DNA of 64,000 bases, from assembly GCA_030765055.1 (NCBI GenBank), contig CM060957.1, positions 197,715,835 to 197,779,834 of the forward strand, given 5' to 3'. Below, in pieces: positions 1 to 10,990 of the stretch. The notes beneath the pieces were generated by a model that was not told where the DNA came from, made no database searches, and worked only from the letters and a program-made list of their open reading frames with translations. A program made the position numbers and the translations under genes. The DNA is from Mantis religiosa. Its lineage: Eukaryota > Arthropoda > Insecta > Mantodea > Mantidae. Every line of letters starts with the position of its first letter. The first letter of the stretch is position 1.

Positions 1-1277
1 GTATATGCTGCAGTAAAATAAATCAAACACGAACTCAAAGAGGAAGTTAAGGACATCAGGAGAGAAACGGAAGGGACAAAAGTAAGGGTAATTGGAAAGT
101 AATTGGAAGTACAATTTGTAATCTACTGGAGAGGAAGAACGTCGAGGGATCTGGGCCATACAAGAAGTCTATGATATTCTGGAACGAAAACTGGAAATGA
201 GATTGGGAGGCGGGAGATCGCAGAAGTGTTTAGTATGGGAAGGAATATAGGCAGGAGAACAAAACTCAGAAGATTCATTAACATGAGCATAGTCTATGAG
301 ATATTGAACAGATCAAGGAAACTAAAAGGATAATATATTTTAATAAGTAAAGATTTATCATTCGATTAACGGGAACTGAAGAAAAAGCTGATAAAACAGA
401 TGAGAGAAGCAAGGATGGTTGGGTAAAAAGCATACATTTGAAATTTGATGGCAGGAAAACGACACCTGAGAGGGAAAAGAACATAAGACTGGACGGCAGA
501 TGAGAACAGGAAACAACTCAGACAAGAGTTCCAACAGAGGCATGAGGTGAATCTACACACATGACAGGCAAAGGAAGGGCAAAGTCCAATCGAGTCCCAA
601 GGAGTAGAGGACAGGCTGAAAAAGTAGGGAGGGAAATAGGCAGCTGAGCAGTACAATACGCAGACAGTTCAATAGCTGTAATGATCAAGAGAGAAGATAT
701 GATGACATTTGGGATGTCATGCGATATGTCATCACCAAAGGAAGTTATCACACAGAAGAGGGAGGAAAGAGGAGCAACTTGTGCTCTAGCACAGAAGGGG
801 AAGGAGGCGTGGTGCCAGTGTAGTGCAGCATCCAGTGAGGAAGACTAAAGATACCCTGAGATAAACTGGAGGGATTAGGGAATCTGGCAGTGACAGAAAC
901 ATGGTTAAAATAGGACATTATTGAAATATGTATTTGTATAGTATACAACCTGCCAGTTACATTACAGTTCCGTAACCTGGCATTATATAAGCTTTTAGAG
1001 AAGGACATAGAGAGATTAACAGATAGGTATATACACATAGCGGTAATAATAATGGGAGATCAATGTCAGAATAGGGGAAAGTGCTGTAAATTTAATGCAT
1101 TTATGGGAATCAAATGTGTTACAGAAAAGAGAGAGTGTTACATATAGCAGGGACAAAATGGTGGACTGAGGTAGTGAAAAATTTGTGGACTTTTGGGAAC
1201 AACATTCACTCGATATTTTAAATGGAAAATATGGAGAAGATGAAGCTGGGGAATATATGTGGCATGAAGTGCATGAT
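1..1277 (+). mobile_element. Decayed LINE: ORF1 and endonuclease remnants
   Basis: No open frame survives, but translating across stops gives recognisable non-LTR retrotransposon pieces. At about 300-450 there is an ORF1 C-terminal-domain-like stretch (RSRKLKG, then KKLIKQMREARMVG and KKAYI). At about 1000-1170 there is an endonuclease-like stretch (EKDIERLTDRY, then IIMGD, then SRDKMVD). It continues into FWEQHSLDILNGKYGEDEAG at 1190-1250. It is riddled with stops and frameshifts and is certainly inactive. The family is not identified. The join to the next LINE near 1278 is placed where the endonuclease sequence stops and a different LINE's endonuclease-RT linker begins. Confidence 0.5.
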
Positions 1278-3356
1278 ACATCTTATACTAACGAAAAGTT
1301 CAAAACTTTTCAAAAAATATGTAGGCGTGATTTTGATATAGCTTTCCCACTTGTACAAATAAAAGAATCATTCTCAGGAAAATCAAATTTGTGGATTACT
1401 AAAGGAATTATAACATCTTGTGCGCACAAATGAAAATTACATGAAATTCTGCAAACAGTGATTGTCACTCCACAATTCAGTGACTATGTTAAGAAATATA
1501 AAGCCACATTGGATAGAATTATAAAAAAGCAAAAAAGATGGCAAACGATAAATTCATCAAAAGTGCCCAGAACAAAATGAAAGCCTCTTGGAAAGCAATA
1601 CACAATGAAATAAAGCCCAATAAGAATGTAGATAATTTAGTACTGCAGAAGCATTCAAAATTAATAACAAACCCAAAGTTAATAGCAGAGACTTTTAACG
1701 ATCAGTTCATAAATCTTGCTGAAAATATTGTTTCACAAAAGAACTCCAAAATGGGTACTTCATTAAAAACAAATAGAGCAAATATATGTGAAACAACGAT
1801 GTTCTTGTGCCCTACTGATTTTGAGGAAATCGTTTCCAAATTTAAGTCCAAGTACTCTTTAGGTATTGATAACGTTCCTGATTTTTTGCTAAAGAAATGT
1901 TCTATTCTTATTGTACACCCGTTAGCAGACGTATGTAATAGCTCACTTGAACATAACTAAATTACAGGCCAATTTCACTCTTATCCAGCTTCTCTAAAGT
2001 AGTGGAAAAGATATTCTATAAAAGACTTATAGCATTTATAGAGATGAATGATTTAATATCTAAAACTCTGCATGGGTTTTGTAAACAAAAATCAACAGAA
2101 ACTTCACCTTTTGATTTTGTAAACAGTGTAATAAATACTTTGGATAGCAAACTCAAAATACTAGGTGCATTTTTCGACCTAACTAAAGCATTCAATGTAC
2201 CAAACCACAATTTACTATTCCAGAAATTAGAACATATGGGTATTAGAGGGCATGCATTGGAATGAACCAAATCATATCTAAGGGACAGGCAGCAAATAGT
2301 AGAAATTTCACATACAGAAAAAGATTGCATTAAAGAATACCGATCAGACATAAAATATATTAAGTTTGGTGTACCACAAGGTTCTATTTTGGCTCCTATT
2401 CTTTTCTTATTTTTTGTAAATGATTTACAGTCAAATATTACAGCTAAAAGAATAGTTCAATATGCTGACGACATATATATATTAATTGAAAGCAATGCAC
2501 TTGAAGAGCTACAAATCTTATCGAGCAGAATGTTCAGTAATATTTCTAAACAGTTCAGCAATAATAATTTAATTGTAAACTTGGATAAGACACAGGTAAT
2601 TCATTTGCAGTTTTCTCAGAATAAGTCTCCTGTACAATCACAAAAACTCTCAGAAGTGTGTATTTTGCGTGTACTCACTCCATTTTAATATATGGCATAA
2701 CATTGTGGGGTAACTCACCACATTGTAAATCATTATTCATAATGCAAAAATTGATTCTAAGAATACTTGGAGAAGTTAAATCAACATCTACTTGCAGACC
2801 ATTATTTAAAAAATTTAAAAGCTTACCTCTCCCATGTATTATCTTTTTTGAAATTTTAAAATTTACAAAAACAAATTTAATGAAAGAAATGGCCACTGTA
2901 CCTTTAATGAAAGTTCATAATCATAATACGAGACAGAGAATGGATATTCATGTGAATAGAAGTAACACAAGAGGTCCTGAAAACAGTGTAATAAACCTAG
3001 GAATCACCTTTTTTAATAAACTGCCTATAGACAATAAAACCACTTGCAATTTTTCAGCATTTAAAAAATCAGTTTTGGCATACTTGCTAGATCACTGTAT
3101 TTATTCTGTTAGTGAATTTATGGAAAGTTTATAATATTGTTACATTTCTGAATTAATTGTGTATATTATAAAATTCTTGAGATATCTTTATAAAACATTA
3201 TTTTGTACAAACACTGACTTGTCCTTATTGGATGTGACTTGTTAATTTACAAGTATAGTTAATTGCACTGTAAATTCACAATTTGACGTGTCTTATATCA
3301 TAGTACTCATATATAATGTATGATTTACAAGATGAATAAATTATCTATCTATCTAT
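1278..3356 (+). mobile_element. 5'-truncated LINE, broken ORF2 reverse transcriptase (CR1/Jockey-like)
   Basis: This is an ORF2 remnant spread over several frames. It starts in the endonuclease-RT linker (WITKGI at about 1390). RT pieces follow: a motif A-like FDLTKAF near 2175, GVPQGS then APILF near 2370-2400, and the catalytic YADDI near 2460. The thumb and C-terminal tail end at 3131 (HNTRQR, then FNKLPIDN). The 3' UTR carries TTGACGTGTCTTATATCAT at 3283 and ends GATGAATAAA followed by a short TCTA tract. Internal stops and frameshifts make it a dead copy. Its 3' UTR motif recurs in the larger LINE at 11.8-18.75 kb, so the two are relatives. Confidence 0.8.
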
Positions 3357-3871
3357 GAAAATAAATTTTAAGGAAATAAGAGAAATATTCGAGAAGGCTC
3401 AAACGTACAATTTGTAATCATTGTCTTCACAGCTTCCTATATTACCACTGAGCCACACATGTACACTTACTGGAATGTAACAAATACATACATATACCAC
3501 TGGGATGGTACAAATGACACACTGGATCAAATTTATTTTGGCTTATTGGGTGTCCTATCTGTAACTGTTCTCTTAATGTCTTTCTATGATCACTTAAAGT
3601 TCTTTGGTAGAATTTGAAACATGCTGCATATTTGTGATGCATGATAGTGGATAAAATATACATAATCTATTGCATTTTGTGTAATCTGGTAACTTGTGCA
3701 ATTTCTAAATTTGTTTTGTTCCCGTATGATCCTGCTTTGAGTAAGGTCTATCGTACATCCATTTGTATCAGTTCAAGAGCTTAACAAGACATGCAGTAAC
3801 ACATAAATGTCACAGTTATATAAGAACAACAGTAAACATAACAGAAAATGCAGAACACTTGTAATTAAACA
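3357..3871. other. No recognisable gene
   Basis: AT-rich sequence between two LINE 3' ends. Short open frames occur on both strands, but none resembles a known family. It may be old host DNA or unrecognised repeat. Confidence 0.4.
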
Positions 3872-4490
3872 GTGAGGTCTTACCTTGAGGATGTTACTGC
3901 AGGAAAGTCCCCTTCCTGTAACAGAATAATTAAAATGTATATATATAACAAATATAAAATTAATGCAGGTTCTAAATATTTTAATGTCCTACCAACAGAT
4001 CTAAAGGGATTATCTGATATGAAATTGTTTAAGAAAGGACTCAAGAAATATCTACAACACTGCTTTTACAATTCACAGGAATTTTTAAACAAGATTACTA
4101 ATTAGTCCTAAACACATTAACAAAGAATTATGTGTTAGTTATGCTACACATTTAAAGTGTAATTTTTTAATGAAATTGTTATAACTTGCATAAATTTAGA
4201 AGTATCCTACTTTTGTACTTTTCTTCTTTGTTAACCGGTTGTTTTGTTATCAATGATTCACAACAATTATTTGTATTCAATATGTACTGTAGAACTTACA
4301 ACTGGTTTTGTGTGTATCATTTTAAATTCTCATTCTTAGTTTATCATAATTACTAATTATTAATATTGATGTGTCTAGTACCACTAATTGTATCATTGTA
4401 ATTATTTGTATCTTATCCATTATATTTGCTTCTGACGTGATCTTCAATAACACAAACTGTGTAAATTGTATGACTGACAATAAACTAAAC
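3872..4490 (+). mobile_element. LINE 3'-end fragment (ORF2 C-terminus plus 3' UTR)
   Basis: The translated tail has the LINE C-terminal pattern also seen at 3.0 and 45.2 kb: a short NVLPTDLK block (LPxxLK in relatives), a run of K/L residues, then CFYNSQEFL before the stop at 4105. Relatives here have NKLP and HCFYTVNEFL. The 3' UTR contains a TTGATGTGTCTAGTA variant of the shared motif near 4366. The copy is heavily 5'-truncated and non-functional. Confidence 0.6.
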
Positions 4491-4941
4491 AAATGACTAT
4501 CAGGCTACAAGTGTTCTCAATAACAGAATCACATCTGAACATACCTAAACATAGACACTGTGTTGTATTTAAAATGCAGAAAATTGGAAAACCCCAAAGT
4601 ATAGAAATGCCTGAGTCCATTTTTTTACATACGTGTACATAATGATATACAGGACATCTCTAAATTTTTGGGTGACATTAGTGAGATGACAGATAAAATG
4701 CCTTGAACATGACACAGAATGTACTGTTGCCAAGTTATATGATAAAGGGATAACAGGAATACACTGGTAACAATGCAAAACATGAGATGCTAAAGACTGG
4801 CTTAACATGGACGAGTGAATCTATGCAGTATTCCTAATTCTCCAACACATGCTGTCACTCAGTTTTCCTATTAAAAGCATTTTGTATTAAATTTCTTTGT
4901 TAAATAAAAATGTTATTGTAGTACATATCTACAAATCTTAC
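4491..4941. other. No recognisable gene; intron side of the exon at 4942-5623
   Basis: AT-rich with no convincing coding signal. If the minus-strand exon at 4942-5623 is real, this is the start of its downstream intron. Confidence 0.35.
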
Positions 4942-5623
4942 CTTAATGTAATCAGGCACAGTTGAATTCTCAGGTTCCAGAAACAAGGGTTCTTCCTTGA
5001 TGTCTATTTGGTCTTCCATTTCTTGATTACTAATATATTTGTCATCCTTCATGACAGTTTCCTTTGCAACAGCTCCTCTCTTGTCCTGTGAACCAAACTC
5101 TGCATGCAGAGTCTTTTTCCGGCTTTGTTTTTTTCTATGTCTTTTCCAGTTGTTGCTGCCTGGAACAGTTTCAGTCTTAATCTCTAGTAGCAGATCTTTG
5201 GTAAAACATTCTTTGTCATTCTGTGAGCTAATTTCTGGTTTGCTCTCTATCTCACTGTTACTGCTACATGGAACAGTTTCAGTCTTAATCTCTAGTAGCA
5301 GATCTTTGGTAAAACATTCTTTGTTATTCTGTGAGCTAATTTCTGGTTTGCTCTCTATCTCACTGTTACTGCTACATGGAACAGTTTCAGTCTTAATCTC
5401 TAGTAGCAGATCTTTGGTAAAACATTCTTTGTCATTCTGTGAGCTAATTTCTGGTTTGCTCTCTATCTCACTGTTACTGCTACATGGAACAGTTTCAGTC
5501 TTAATCTCTTGTAAAAGATGTTTGGAAATTGGAGACTCTGGGTCAATTTCTGTTTTGACTGTGTTGTCGCAATCTTTGACCACAAGTGCAGATTTACTCC
5601 TTGTTTTCATTTCGATAACAAGT
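4942..5623 (-). CDS. Candidate host exon: acidic protein with three tandem 36-residue repeats
   Basis: A minus-strand open frame from ATG at 5610 to 4942 encodes 223 residues and ends in phase at a consensus donor (AAG|GTAAGA, GT at 4941-4940). Upstream, a pyrimidine-rich TTTCTTTGTTTACAG acceptor places the exon start at 5623, so this looks like a bounded exon with the start codon 14 nt in. The protein begins MKTRSKSALVV. It contains three near-perfect 36-residue repeats, each with the block EIKTETVP, then a basic patch (WKRHRKKQSRKK) and an acidic tail (IDIKEEPLFLEPE). IKTE and IKEE fit the sumoylation consensus. Acidic IK(T/E)E-rich leaders are common in insect zinc-finger transcription factors, so such a protein is plausible, but no zinc finger lies in the window. 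The function is inferred only weakly. The other exons would lie outside or hidden among the transposons. Confidence 0.5.
5163..5486. repeat. Three tandem 108-bp units inside the exon
   Basis: The same 108-bp unit starts at 5163, 5271 and 5379, and a partial fourth starts at 5487. The units differ by only one or a few bases (for example GTCATT against GTTATT near 5326). 108 is divisible by three, so the frame is kept. The near-identity implies recent unequal exchange or gene conversion. Confidence 0.9.
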
Positions 5624-6261
5624 CTGTAAACAAAGAAACACTTTATGTACACCATAAAATATGTAAAGTAATACAATCAACTGTTGTTGAAACCAAGAGA
5701 CAACCTTCAATATTTCAATGTAAATAAATATATTTCCCTGAAATTTGATCCATTATGAGAAATATGACCATATACATCTATATAAATATCACTAACTAGA
5801 ATGTTACAATGTACAAATGCACCGCAAACAAGCAATAATAAACTCATATCTAGCGACTAAGCTGGTTGAATGGAACATATAGTTGTCTGTTAGTAAAAGA
5901 TTGAAAATAGGTATCTCATGAACTATTGGACTATAATACTGCAGAAATCATCATTAACATTTTAATTTACATACTTTTCACTTTATGCAATTATGCATCG
6001 TTCTATTTAAAAAACTGTATGTTTGCTCTAAAAGTTCACATTTTAATGTTATTAAACTCTATTTATAGGCTAAAACCAGGAGCCTCTAACTACCAAATAA
6101 TGCTCCAAAAAATGCACACCAATAGCAGTTTCTATTTTGGAAATATTGGCGGATCAAGTTTTAGGTGATTCACTGTTTATTTTACCAGAGCAAAAAGACT
6201 CTTAGCTGTATATAATTCATGTTTATTTGTCAGCAATTTTAATAACAAAAAAGAACTATTG
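5624..6261. other. No recognisable gene; possible intron upstream of the 4942-5623 exon
   Basis: AT-rich with many stops in all frames. The short plus-strand open frame at 5926-6168 resembles nothing known. The acceptor at its left edge suggests intronic DNA on the minus strand. Confidence 0.35.
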
Positions 6262-6398
6262 AACCTCTATGCTGACTTCCAATAATAGGCTAACCTCACT
6301 ACTGACAGCGTTTTCTAAAATAGTGAAGTATACAATGGTTAAAGCATACATGGGACTAAACAATATTCTCCTATCATCCTAGTTCGGTTTTAGATATA

Positions 6399-7733
6399 CG
6401 AGGGCTATCCAGAAAGTAGATTACGTTTTGGAATAAAAAGTAAACAAAGTATAGGAAACAAATATTATTATATACAGAGGAAAGCCACACTCAAATACTA
6501 CTTTTCGACATAGTCACCATTCAAATTAAGGCATTTATCGTAGCGATGTACGAGCTTGGATATTCCTTCGTCGAAAAATTCGGCCGCCTGCGCCTTCAAC
6601 CACTTCGTTACCTCTTCTTGCAGCTGTGCGTCGTCATGAAAACGCTGCATAGCCAGCCACTTCTTCATTGCTGGGAATAGGTGGAAGTCGCTCGGTGCCA
6701 GGTCGGGACTGTACGGCGGATGAGGAAACAACTCCCACTTAAAAGATTCAAGAACTTCACGAGTGACATTTGCCGTGTGGGGCCGGGCGTTGTCGTGAAT
6801 CAACAAGATCTTAGAGCTCAACATTCCTCTGCGCTTGTTTTGAATGGCTCTTCTGAGTTTTTGGAGAGTTTGGCAATACCTTTGAGAGTTTATTGTAGTG
6901 CCTCTTTCCAGGAAGTCCACCAAAATCACACCTTTTCTGTCCCAAAAAACAGTCGCCATCATCTTCCTTGCCGACATTGTTTGCATGCATTTCTTGGGTT
7001 TTTGGGGAGAACTTGTGTGCCCCCACTGCATTGATTGCAATTTCGTTTCACAGTTCACGTGTTTCACCCATGTTTCGTCACCAGTAACGATGCGATCGAG
7101 TAAAGAGTCACCATGCTTATGGTAAACATCCAAAAAGTTCAACGCTGCAGCCATTCGCTGATTTTTGTGGTCCTCTGTCAAGATTTTTGGAATCCATCTT
7201 GCACAAAACTTGTGGTAACCAAGCTTTTCGCTGATGATTTCGTGCAACAAACTTTGCGAAATTTGTGGAAAACTCAAAGAAAGTTCCGTTATTGTGAACC
7301 TTCGATTTTCACGGACTTTAGCATCGACTTTTTCGACAAGTTCGGCAGTCACTATGCTGGGTCTCCAACTTCGATCTTCGTCGTGAACATTGGTTCGGCT
7401 ATTTTTAAATCTGATGACCCAGTGACGCACTCCACCTTCAGTGATAATGTTGTCCCCATACACTTCACAAAGCTGCCGATAGATTTCTATCGGTTTACAG
7501 CTTTTTGCAATCAGAAACCTTATTACTGCACGCACCTCGCAGCTCGCGGGATTTTCAATTAACGCAGACATTTCAAACCGTCACAGTATCTGAACGGAGC
7601 ACAGCACGAACCTCTCACTAGCACGGCTAGATGCCGACTGAGCTGCGCAACGCTCTGACCCCAAGATGGCCGCGCTAGCCCCGCCCCTAGCGGAAACAGA
7701 CGAAAACGTAACCTACTTTCTGGATAGCCCTCG
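6399..7733 (-). mobile_element. Full-length mariner transposon
   Basis: A 1335-bp element flanked by TA duplications (6397-6398 and 7734-7735). Its terminal inverted repeats of about 31 bp start CGAGGGCTATCCAGAAAGTA at both ends, and I see one mismatch within them. It holds a single uninterrupted transposase frame on the minus strand. It interrupts an old LINE RT fragment, and its integrity suggests recent arrival. Confidence 0.95.
6498..7571 (-). CDS. Mariner transposase, D,D34D, apparently intact
   Basis: 357 codons, slightly longer than the usual 340-350 or so of mariners. Residues 1-110 form the paired helix-turn-helix DNA-binding region (VIRFLIAKSCKPIEIYRQLC, then GGVRHWVIRFKNSR). The linker is ARWIPKILTEDH, in place of the common WVPHEL. 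The catalytic residues are D in VTGDETW, D in LLIHDNARPHTA and D in YSPDLAPSDFHLFP, with exactly 34 residues between the second and third. The C-terminus ends KCLNLNGDYVEK, typical of the family. It would cut and paste its own element at TA sites in the nucleus. No stop or frameshift is visible, so activity is possible but untested. Confidence 0.93.
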   Translation of the reverse strand: MSALIENPASCEVRAVIRFLIAKSCKPIEIYRQLCEVYGDNIITEGGVRHWVIRFKNSRTNVHDEDRSWRPSIVTAELVEKVDAKVRENRRFTITELSLSFPQISQSLLHEIISEKLGYHKFCARWIPKILTEDHKNQRMAAALNFLDVYHKHGDSLLDRIVTGDETWVKHVNCETKLQSMQWGHTSSPQKPKKCMQTMSARKMMATVFWDRKGVILVDFLERGTTINSQRYCQTLQKLRRAIQNKRRGMLSSKILLIHDNARPHTANVTREVLESFKWELFPHPPYSPDLAPSDFHLFPAMKKWLAMQRFHDDAQLQEEVTKWLKAQAAEFFDEGISKLVHRYDKCLNLNGDYVEK

Positions 7734-7960
7734 TACATGCATGCTAACTTTAGAATTAGTAAAAGCCTTGGTTAAAAAAAGAACTACCATTACAAACATT
7801 CTGTGATTTAGCTACGGTATTTGACAACCTCTTCCTCAATAGTTAGAACTTTATGGTTTTAATGAGATCTCTATTAACTAATATAAATATTTCTTAACCT
7901 CCAGGAAACCACAATAAATTAGAGATGATTTGAAATCTAGCATTATTATGAAAGTTGTCT

Positions 7961-8425
7961 CATGTATTTATATTTGAGTCATTGTTATGTTTCAAAAGCT
8001 ATAAATGGTTTCACATTTAATTTCAGTAAGGAGCCAACAGATGTACTCTTTGCACATCATACTACTGTACCTATATCAGAAAAGTGACATCGGCAATTAA
8101 GTGACATTGTCAATAACACATTCAAAAAGTTCAAACTTGCTTTGAAGCAATAAACTATCAACTTTATTAAGCTTAAAATAAAGTATAAGTGCGAAATTGA
8201 GTTAACAATTAGATACAACAGTCACACTAATGTATCTCAAAAAAATTTTCTTGGTTCTCGAAAAGAAGATCCAGTTACAGAAAGTCAATGTTCCATTTTA
8301 CTGTAGAAGAGTAATATACTGTTTGGAACAGTTGTAAGCTATTTGCCAGTCTGTGCAGATTGCGTATACTCCCCTTGCCGTATTCACACCGAGATGCAAG
8401 GTAGCTTAACAGAGAATGTATGTAT
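7961..8425. other. No recognisable gene
   Basis: AT-rich sequence with stops in all frames. It could be further decayed LINE sequence. Confidence 0.35.
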
Positions 8426-8517
8426 AGAACAGTAACAATAAACCTTAATGAGTTATTGCAAATAGTACTTCCGTTTAAAAACATAGAAAAAGTGTATCAG
8501 CAGGAACAACTGAGATG
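8426..8517 (+). mobile_element. Fragment of DDE transposase related to those at 19 and 59 kb
   Basis: The plus strand reads NELLQIVLPFKNIEKVYQQ. The minus-strand transposase at 19.1-20.7 kb has the matching SELFQRVLPFKNTAKMYQ at about 19540-19610. This is a short scrap directly joined to the SINE at 8518. Confidence 0.65.
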
Positions 8518-8660
8518 GCAGGTAAACTGGAGATTCTGGAGAAAACCCAGCCCAGCGCTCTGTTGTCCACCACAATTCTCACTTTATGGTCGCATGGGAT
8601 TTACCCGGGCCACCTTGGTGAGAGCCAAGCGGTCTAACCACTGAGCCATGGCGCAGCCTG
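8518..8660 (-). mobile_element. SINE family 1, partial copy
   Basis: Reading the minus strand, a tRNA-like head comes first (A-box-like TGGCTCAGTGGTTAGACCGC). Then comes a conserved tail with TTGTGGTGGACAACA and CCAGTTTACC-like sequence. It is homologous to fuller copies at 50.06-50.31 and 55.88-56.13 kb. The B box is altered here and the far tail is missing. A short GA tract abuts the tRNA end. Confidence 0.75.
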
Positions 8661-8800
8661 CGAGAGAGAGAGAGGGAAATATAAATGAAATTGGGTAACA
8701 AGCTGGCAATGCTGAGTGAGATACGGCATCTGATTAGCTAAACTCCAGAACTCTTCCCATTTGAAACATATAAATATTCTTATTTAAGTGAGTCACAATG
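8661..8800. repeat. Repeat shared with 57.5-57.65 kb (inverted)
   Basis: About 80 bases here (around 8690-8770, including GATTAGCTAAACTCCAGAAC) match the reverse complement of 57560-57650. No coding content is visible. Confidence 0.55.
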
Positions 8801-8869
8801 AATCCAACAATCAACTTGTGCTCCATTCTTCAAACATCCTTTTCTTTATGGAAAAATGATCACAAACAC

Positions 8870-10990
8870 AATGTGGTAAATGTTGGTAGACCAACAAAAG
8901 TGGCATCTTTAGAAAATCCTTGGGGCTGAGCATCTTCAAACTACTCCAGCAAATTTAAGACTTACTGTATGAGGACCATAAATGACTGCGGAAGTAGTTC
9001 TTATCAAAAACTGTATTACTGACCCTGTTTGCTTATCAGCATTTCAAAGGGCATGTACAACAACAATGAGATTGTGGATTTAAACAATATTACCCGCACG
9101 TTCGGAAAGCATGAAGCATCTTTAGACCATTTAAGAAATTGTGTCAGATTGGAAAAGCTGAAAAAAACACTAATAAAATGACAGACGGTCTTCAGGAAAG
9201 CTCATGTCGATATATTGTAAAATACAATGAGAATGTTAAGCTTAACAGGCTTTTCATGCAATATCCCATTAAGGCTGCTTTATTTTTAAGTAGACCAGAA
9301 ATGGCATTTAGTGGATATAATGAAAGTGAGGACTCTTTAAATAAAGATAGCTTTAAGGAACTTTTGGATTCATATACAGAGGGAAGCCCCATCGAATTCC
9401 AAAACCACTACTCCAGCATAATAAATATTTTTGCAGAGCATTAAAAAACAATACAAATGAAATTACAAAGAGCATCTGCGATTACATAAGGAGCTCTTTT
9501 AATGATGAAATTAAAGACGCACAATTTTTCTCAGTGCAAGTAGATGACACTACTGCCATATCACAAAAAACACAATGCTCTTTAATTTTGCAATGTCAAT
9601 TCATGTGGAAATGTAGTTGAAAGATTTCTGGGCTTCTGTGATGTTAGTGAAGGCCGTACTTCAGACATATTTTTTCATGTACTTGATGACTAATTATCAG
9701 AGCTTCATTATAATCTAAACTTTTGAGACACTGCTATGATGCAGCCACTATTATGGCTGGGCATTTAAATGGTCAACAAAAGAAGGTGAAAGACATAGCA
9801 CCCCGAGCTATCTTTTGTTCAGCATTTTGCACATAGACTTAAACTAGTTTTACAACTAAGCTGTAATAGAATGCAGATGTGTCGCATTTTTTTTAAAACG
9901 TGAGTGGAATACCAGGTTTCTTCACCTATTCTAGCCAATGGTCTTATGTTGCTGGTACCGAGATTGGAAGGTGTATACCTACAGGATCAGACACTAGGTG
10001 GTCCTTGGTATCTAGACCTTAAAGGTATTAGTAGAAGAATGGGACGGAATGATATGGGTATTTGAACATATAATGAAAACTGACAATTCAACAAGTATTC
10101 GTCAGGCTGAGCAATTCATAAATAAGTTTAGTAGCTATGAATTTGCGTTCCTGTCTCTAGTTTTTAAAGATGTTCCTGATATGACTGATATTTTATTCCG
10201 TGCATTGCAGAAGACATCATTAGATAAAGGATTGTCTGCAAACATCATTCACAATACAATAGATGCTTTAAACAGAGAGAGAAATAATGAATCTTTTAAT
10301 CAATTTATTGAATCATTTTCATTTAAAGAAAAGCCCCATCTGAAATGTGAAATCTGTCCTTAGATGAGTACAAAACAAAGCTTGAACTCCCTATTTTATG
10401 AAATACTGCATTACATAAGGAACAAAATTAATGAACGATTTGTAGACATGAAAAATCTAAAATTTCTAAAGCTTGCTGACAGTTCAAAATTTCAACAGTA
10501 CTCCAAACTATTCAGTTTCAAAGCTTGAATAATATGAAGTTCTGATACCCAAAACAGTTTTTGGAAAGACTACGGAAGGAACATAAATTAATTTACCAAG
10601 ATAAGATGTAAAGATAAGTCTAATAAATGATAAGCATAAATGATGATAAATGTGTTAATCTTCAAGCATCACTGAAGTCTTTAACAGATAATAATAAAGA
10701 TAACGCATTTAGTGATGCATACGAACTGTTTAGCCTCGATCTTAGAATACCATCCACTAGTTGTTCTGCAGAACGAAATCTTTCATGCCTAAAGAGAATA
10801 AAATCATATCTCCGAAACAGCTTAGGCAATAGCAGATTAACATCGTTGGCTACTACTTACATTTACAAGGACATACTGTACTGATGAAAACTCAGCCCTT
10901 CTATGAAGACATTATAGTTGCTTTCATGAAGATGAAAAACATAAAAATTTACTTGATTTATAAGCAGTAAGGTGAGTCTTATTTTAATTA
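8870..10990 (+). pseudogene. hAT transposase (DUF4371 type), copy 1, broken
   Basis: The recognisable coding order runs over several frames. It begins with a TTF-type N-terminal tail (GKHEASLDHLRNCVRLEK near 9100). The core follows (YNENVKLNRLFMQYPIKAAL, then NESEDSLNKDSFKELLDSY) at 9139-9444, with FFSVQVDDTT near 9515. Next are AGHLNGQQKKVKDIAP near 9755, LAHRLKLVLQ near 9830 and SDTRWS near 9985. The segment 10049-10363 is open. The C-terminal hAT dimerisation block follows (STSCSAERNLSCLKRIKSYL) at 10627-10884. Frameshifts and stops separate these parts, so it is inactive. The arrangement resembles the ZMYM/DUF4371 transposase-derived proteins. A second copy at 46.0-55.6 kb carries insertions that are absent here, which makes this copy a useful empty-site reference. 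Confidence 0.85.

Larger units (their letters stand above)
6262..7960 (+). mobile_element. LINE reverse-transcriptase fragment split by a mariner
   Basis: Two pieces, 6262-6396 and 7736-7960, read as one decayed RT when the mariner is removed. The first gives LLTAFSKIVKYTMVK followed by a frame ending FGFRY. The second continues with TTLELVKALVKKRTTITNIL and a degenerate motif A region (DLATVFD). This matches the usual LINE order of SLLxxFSKI(V/I)E, FGFR and KAFD. It is dead and old compared with the mariner inside it. Confidence 0.6.

Noticed and set aside
4569..4808. Minus-strand 79-codon frame
   Set aside because: No recognisable motif and composition typical of random AT-rich DNA.
5163..5486. 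CRISPR-like array of repeats
   Set aside because: Units are contiguous, without unique spacers, and in frame within an exon.
5039..5629. Plus-strand 196-codon frame with repeated leucine/serine-rich units
   Set aside because: Antisense reading of the 108-bp repeats. The minus-strand frame has matching splice sites and a plausible composition.
6681..7562. Plus-strand open frames inside the mariner
   Set aside because: They are antisense to the intact transposase and resemble nothing.
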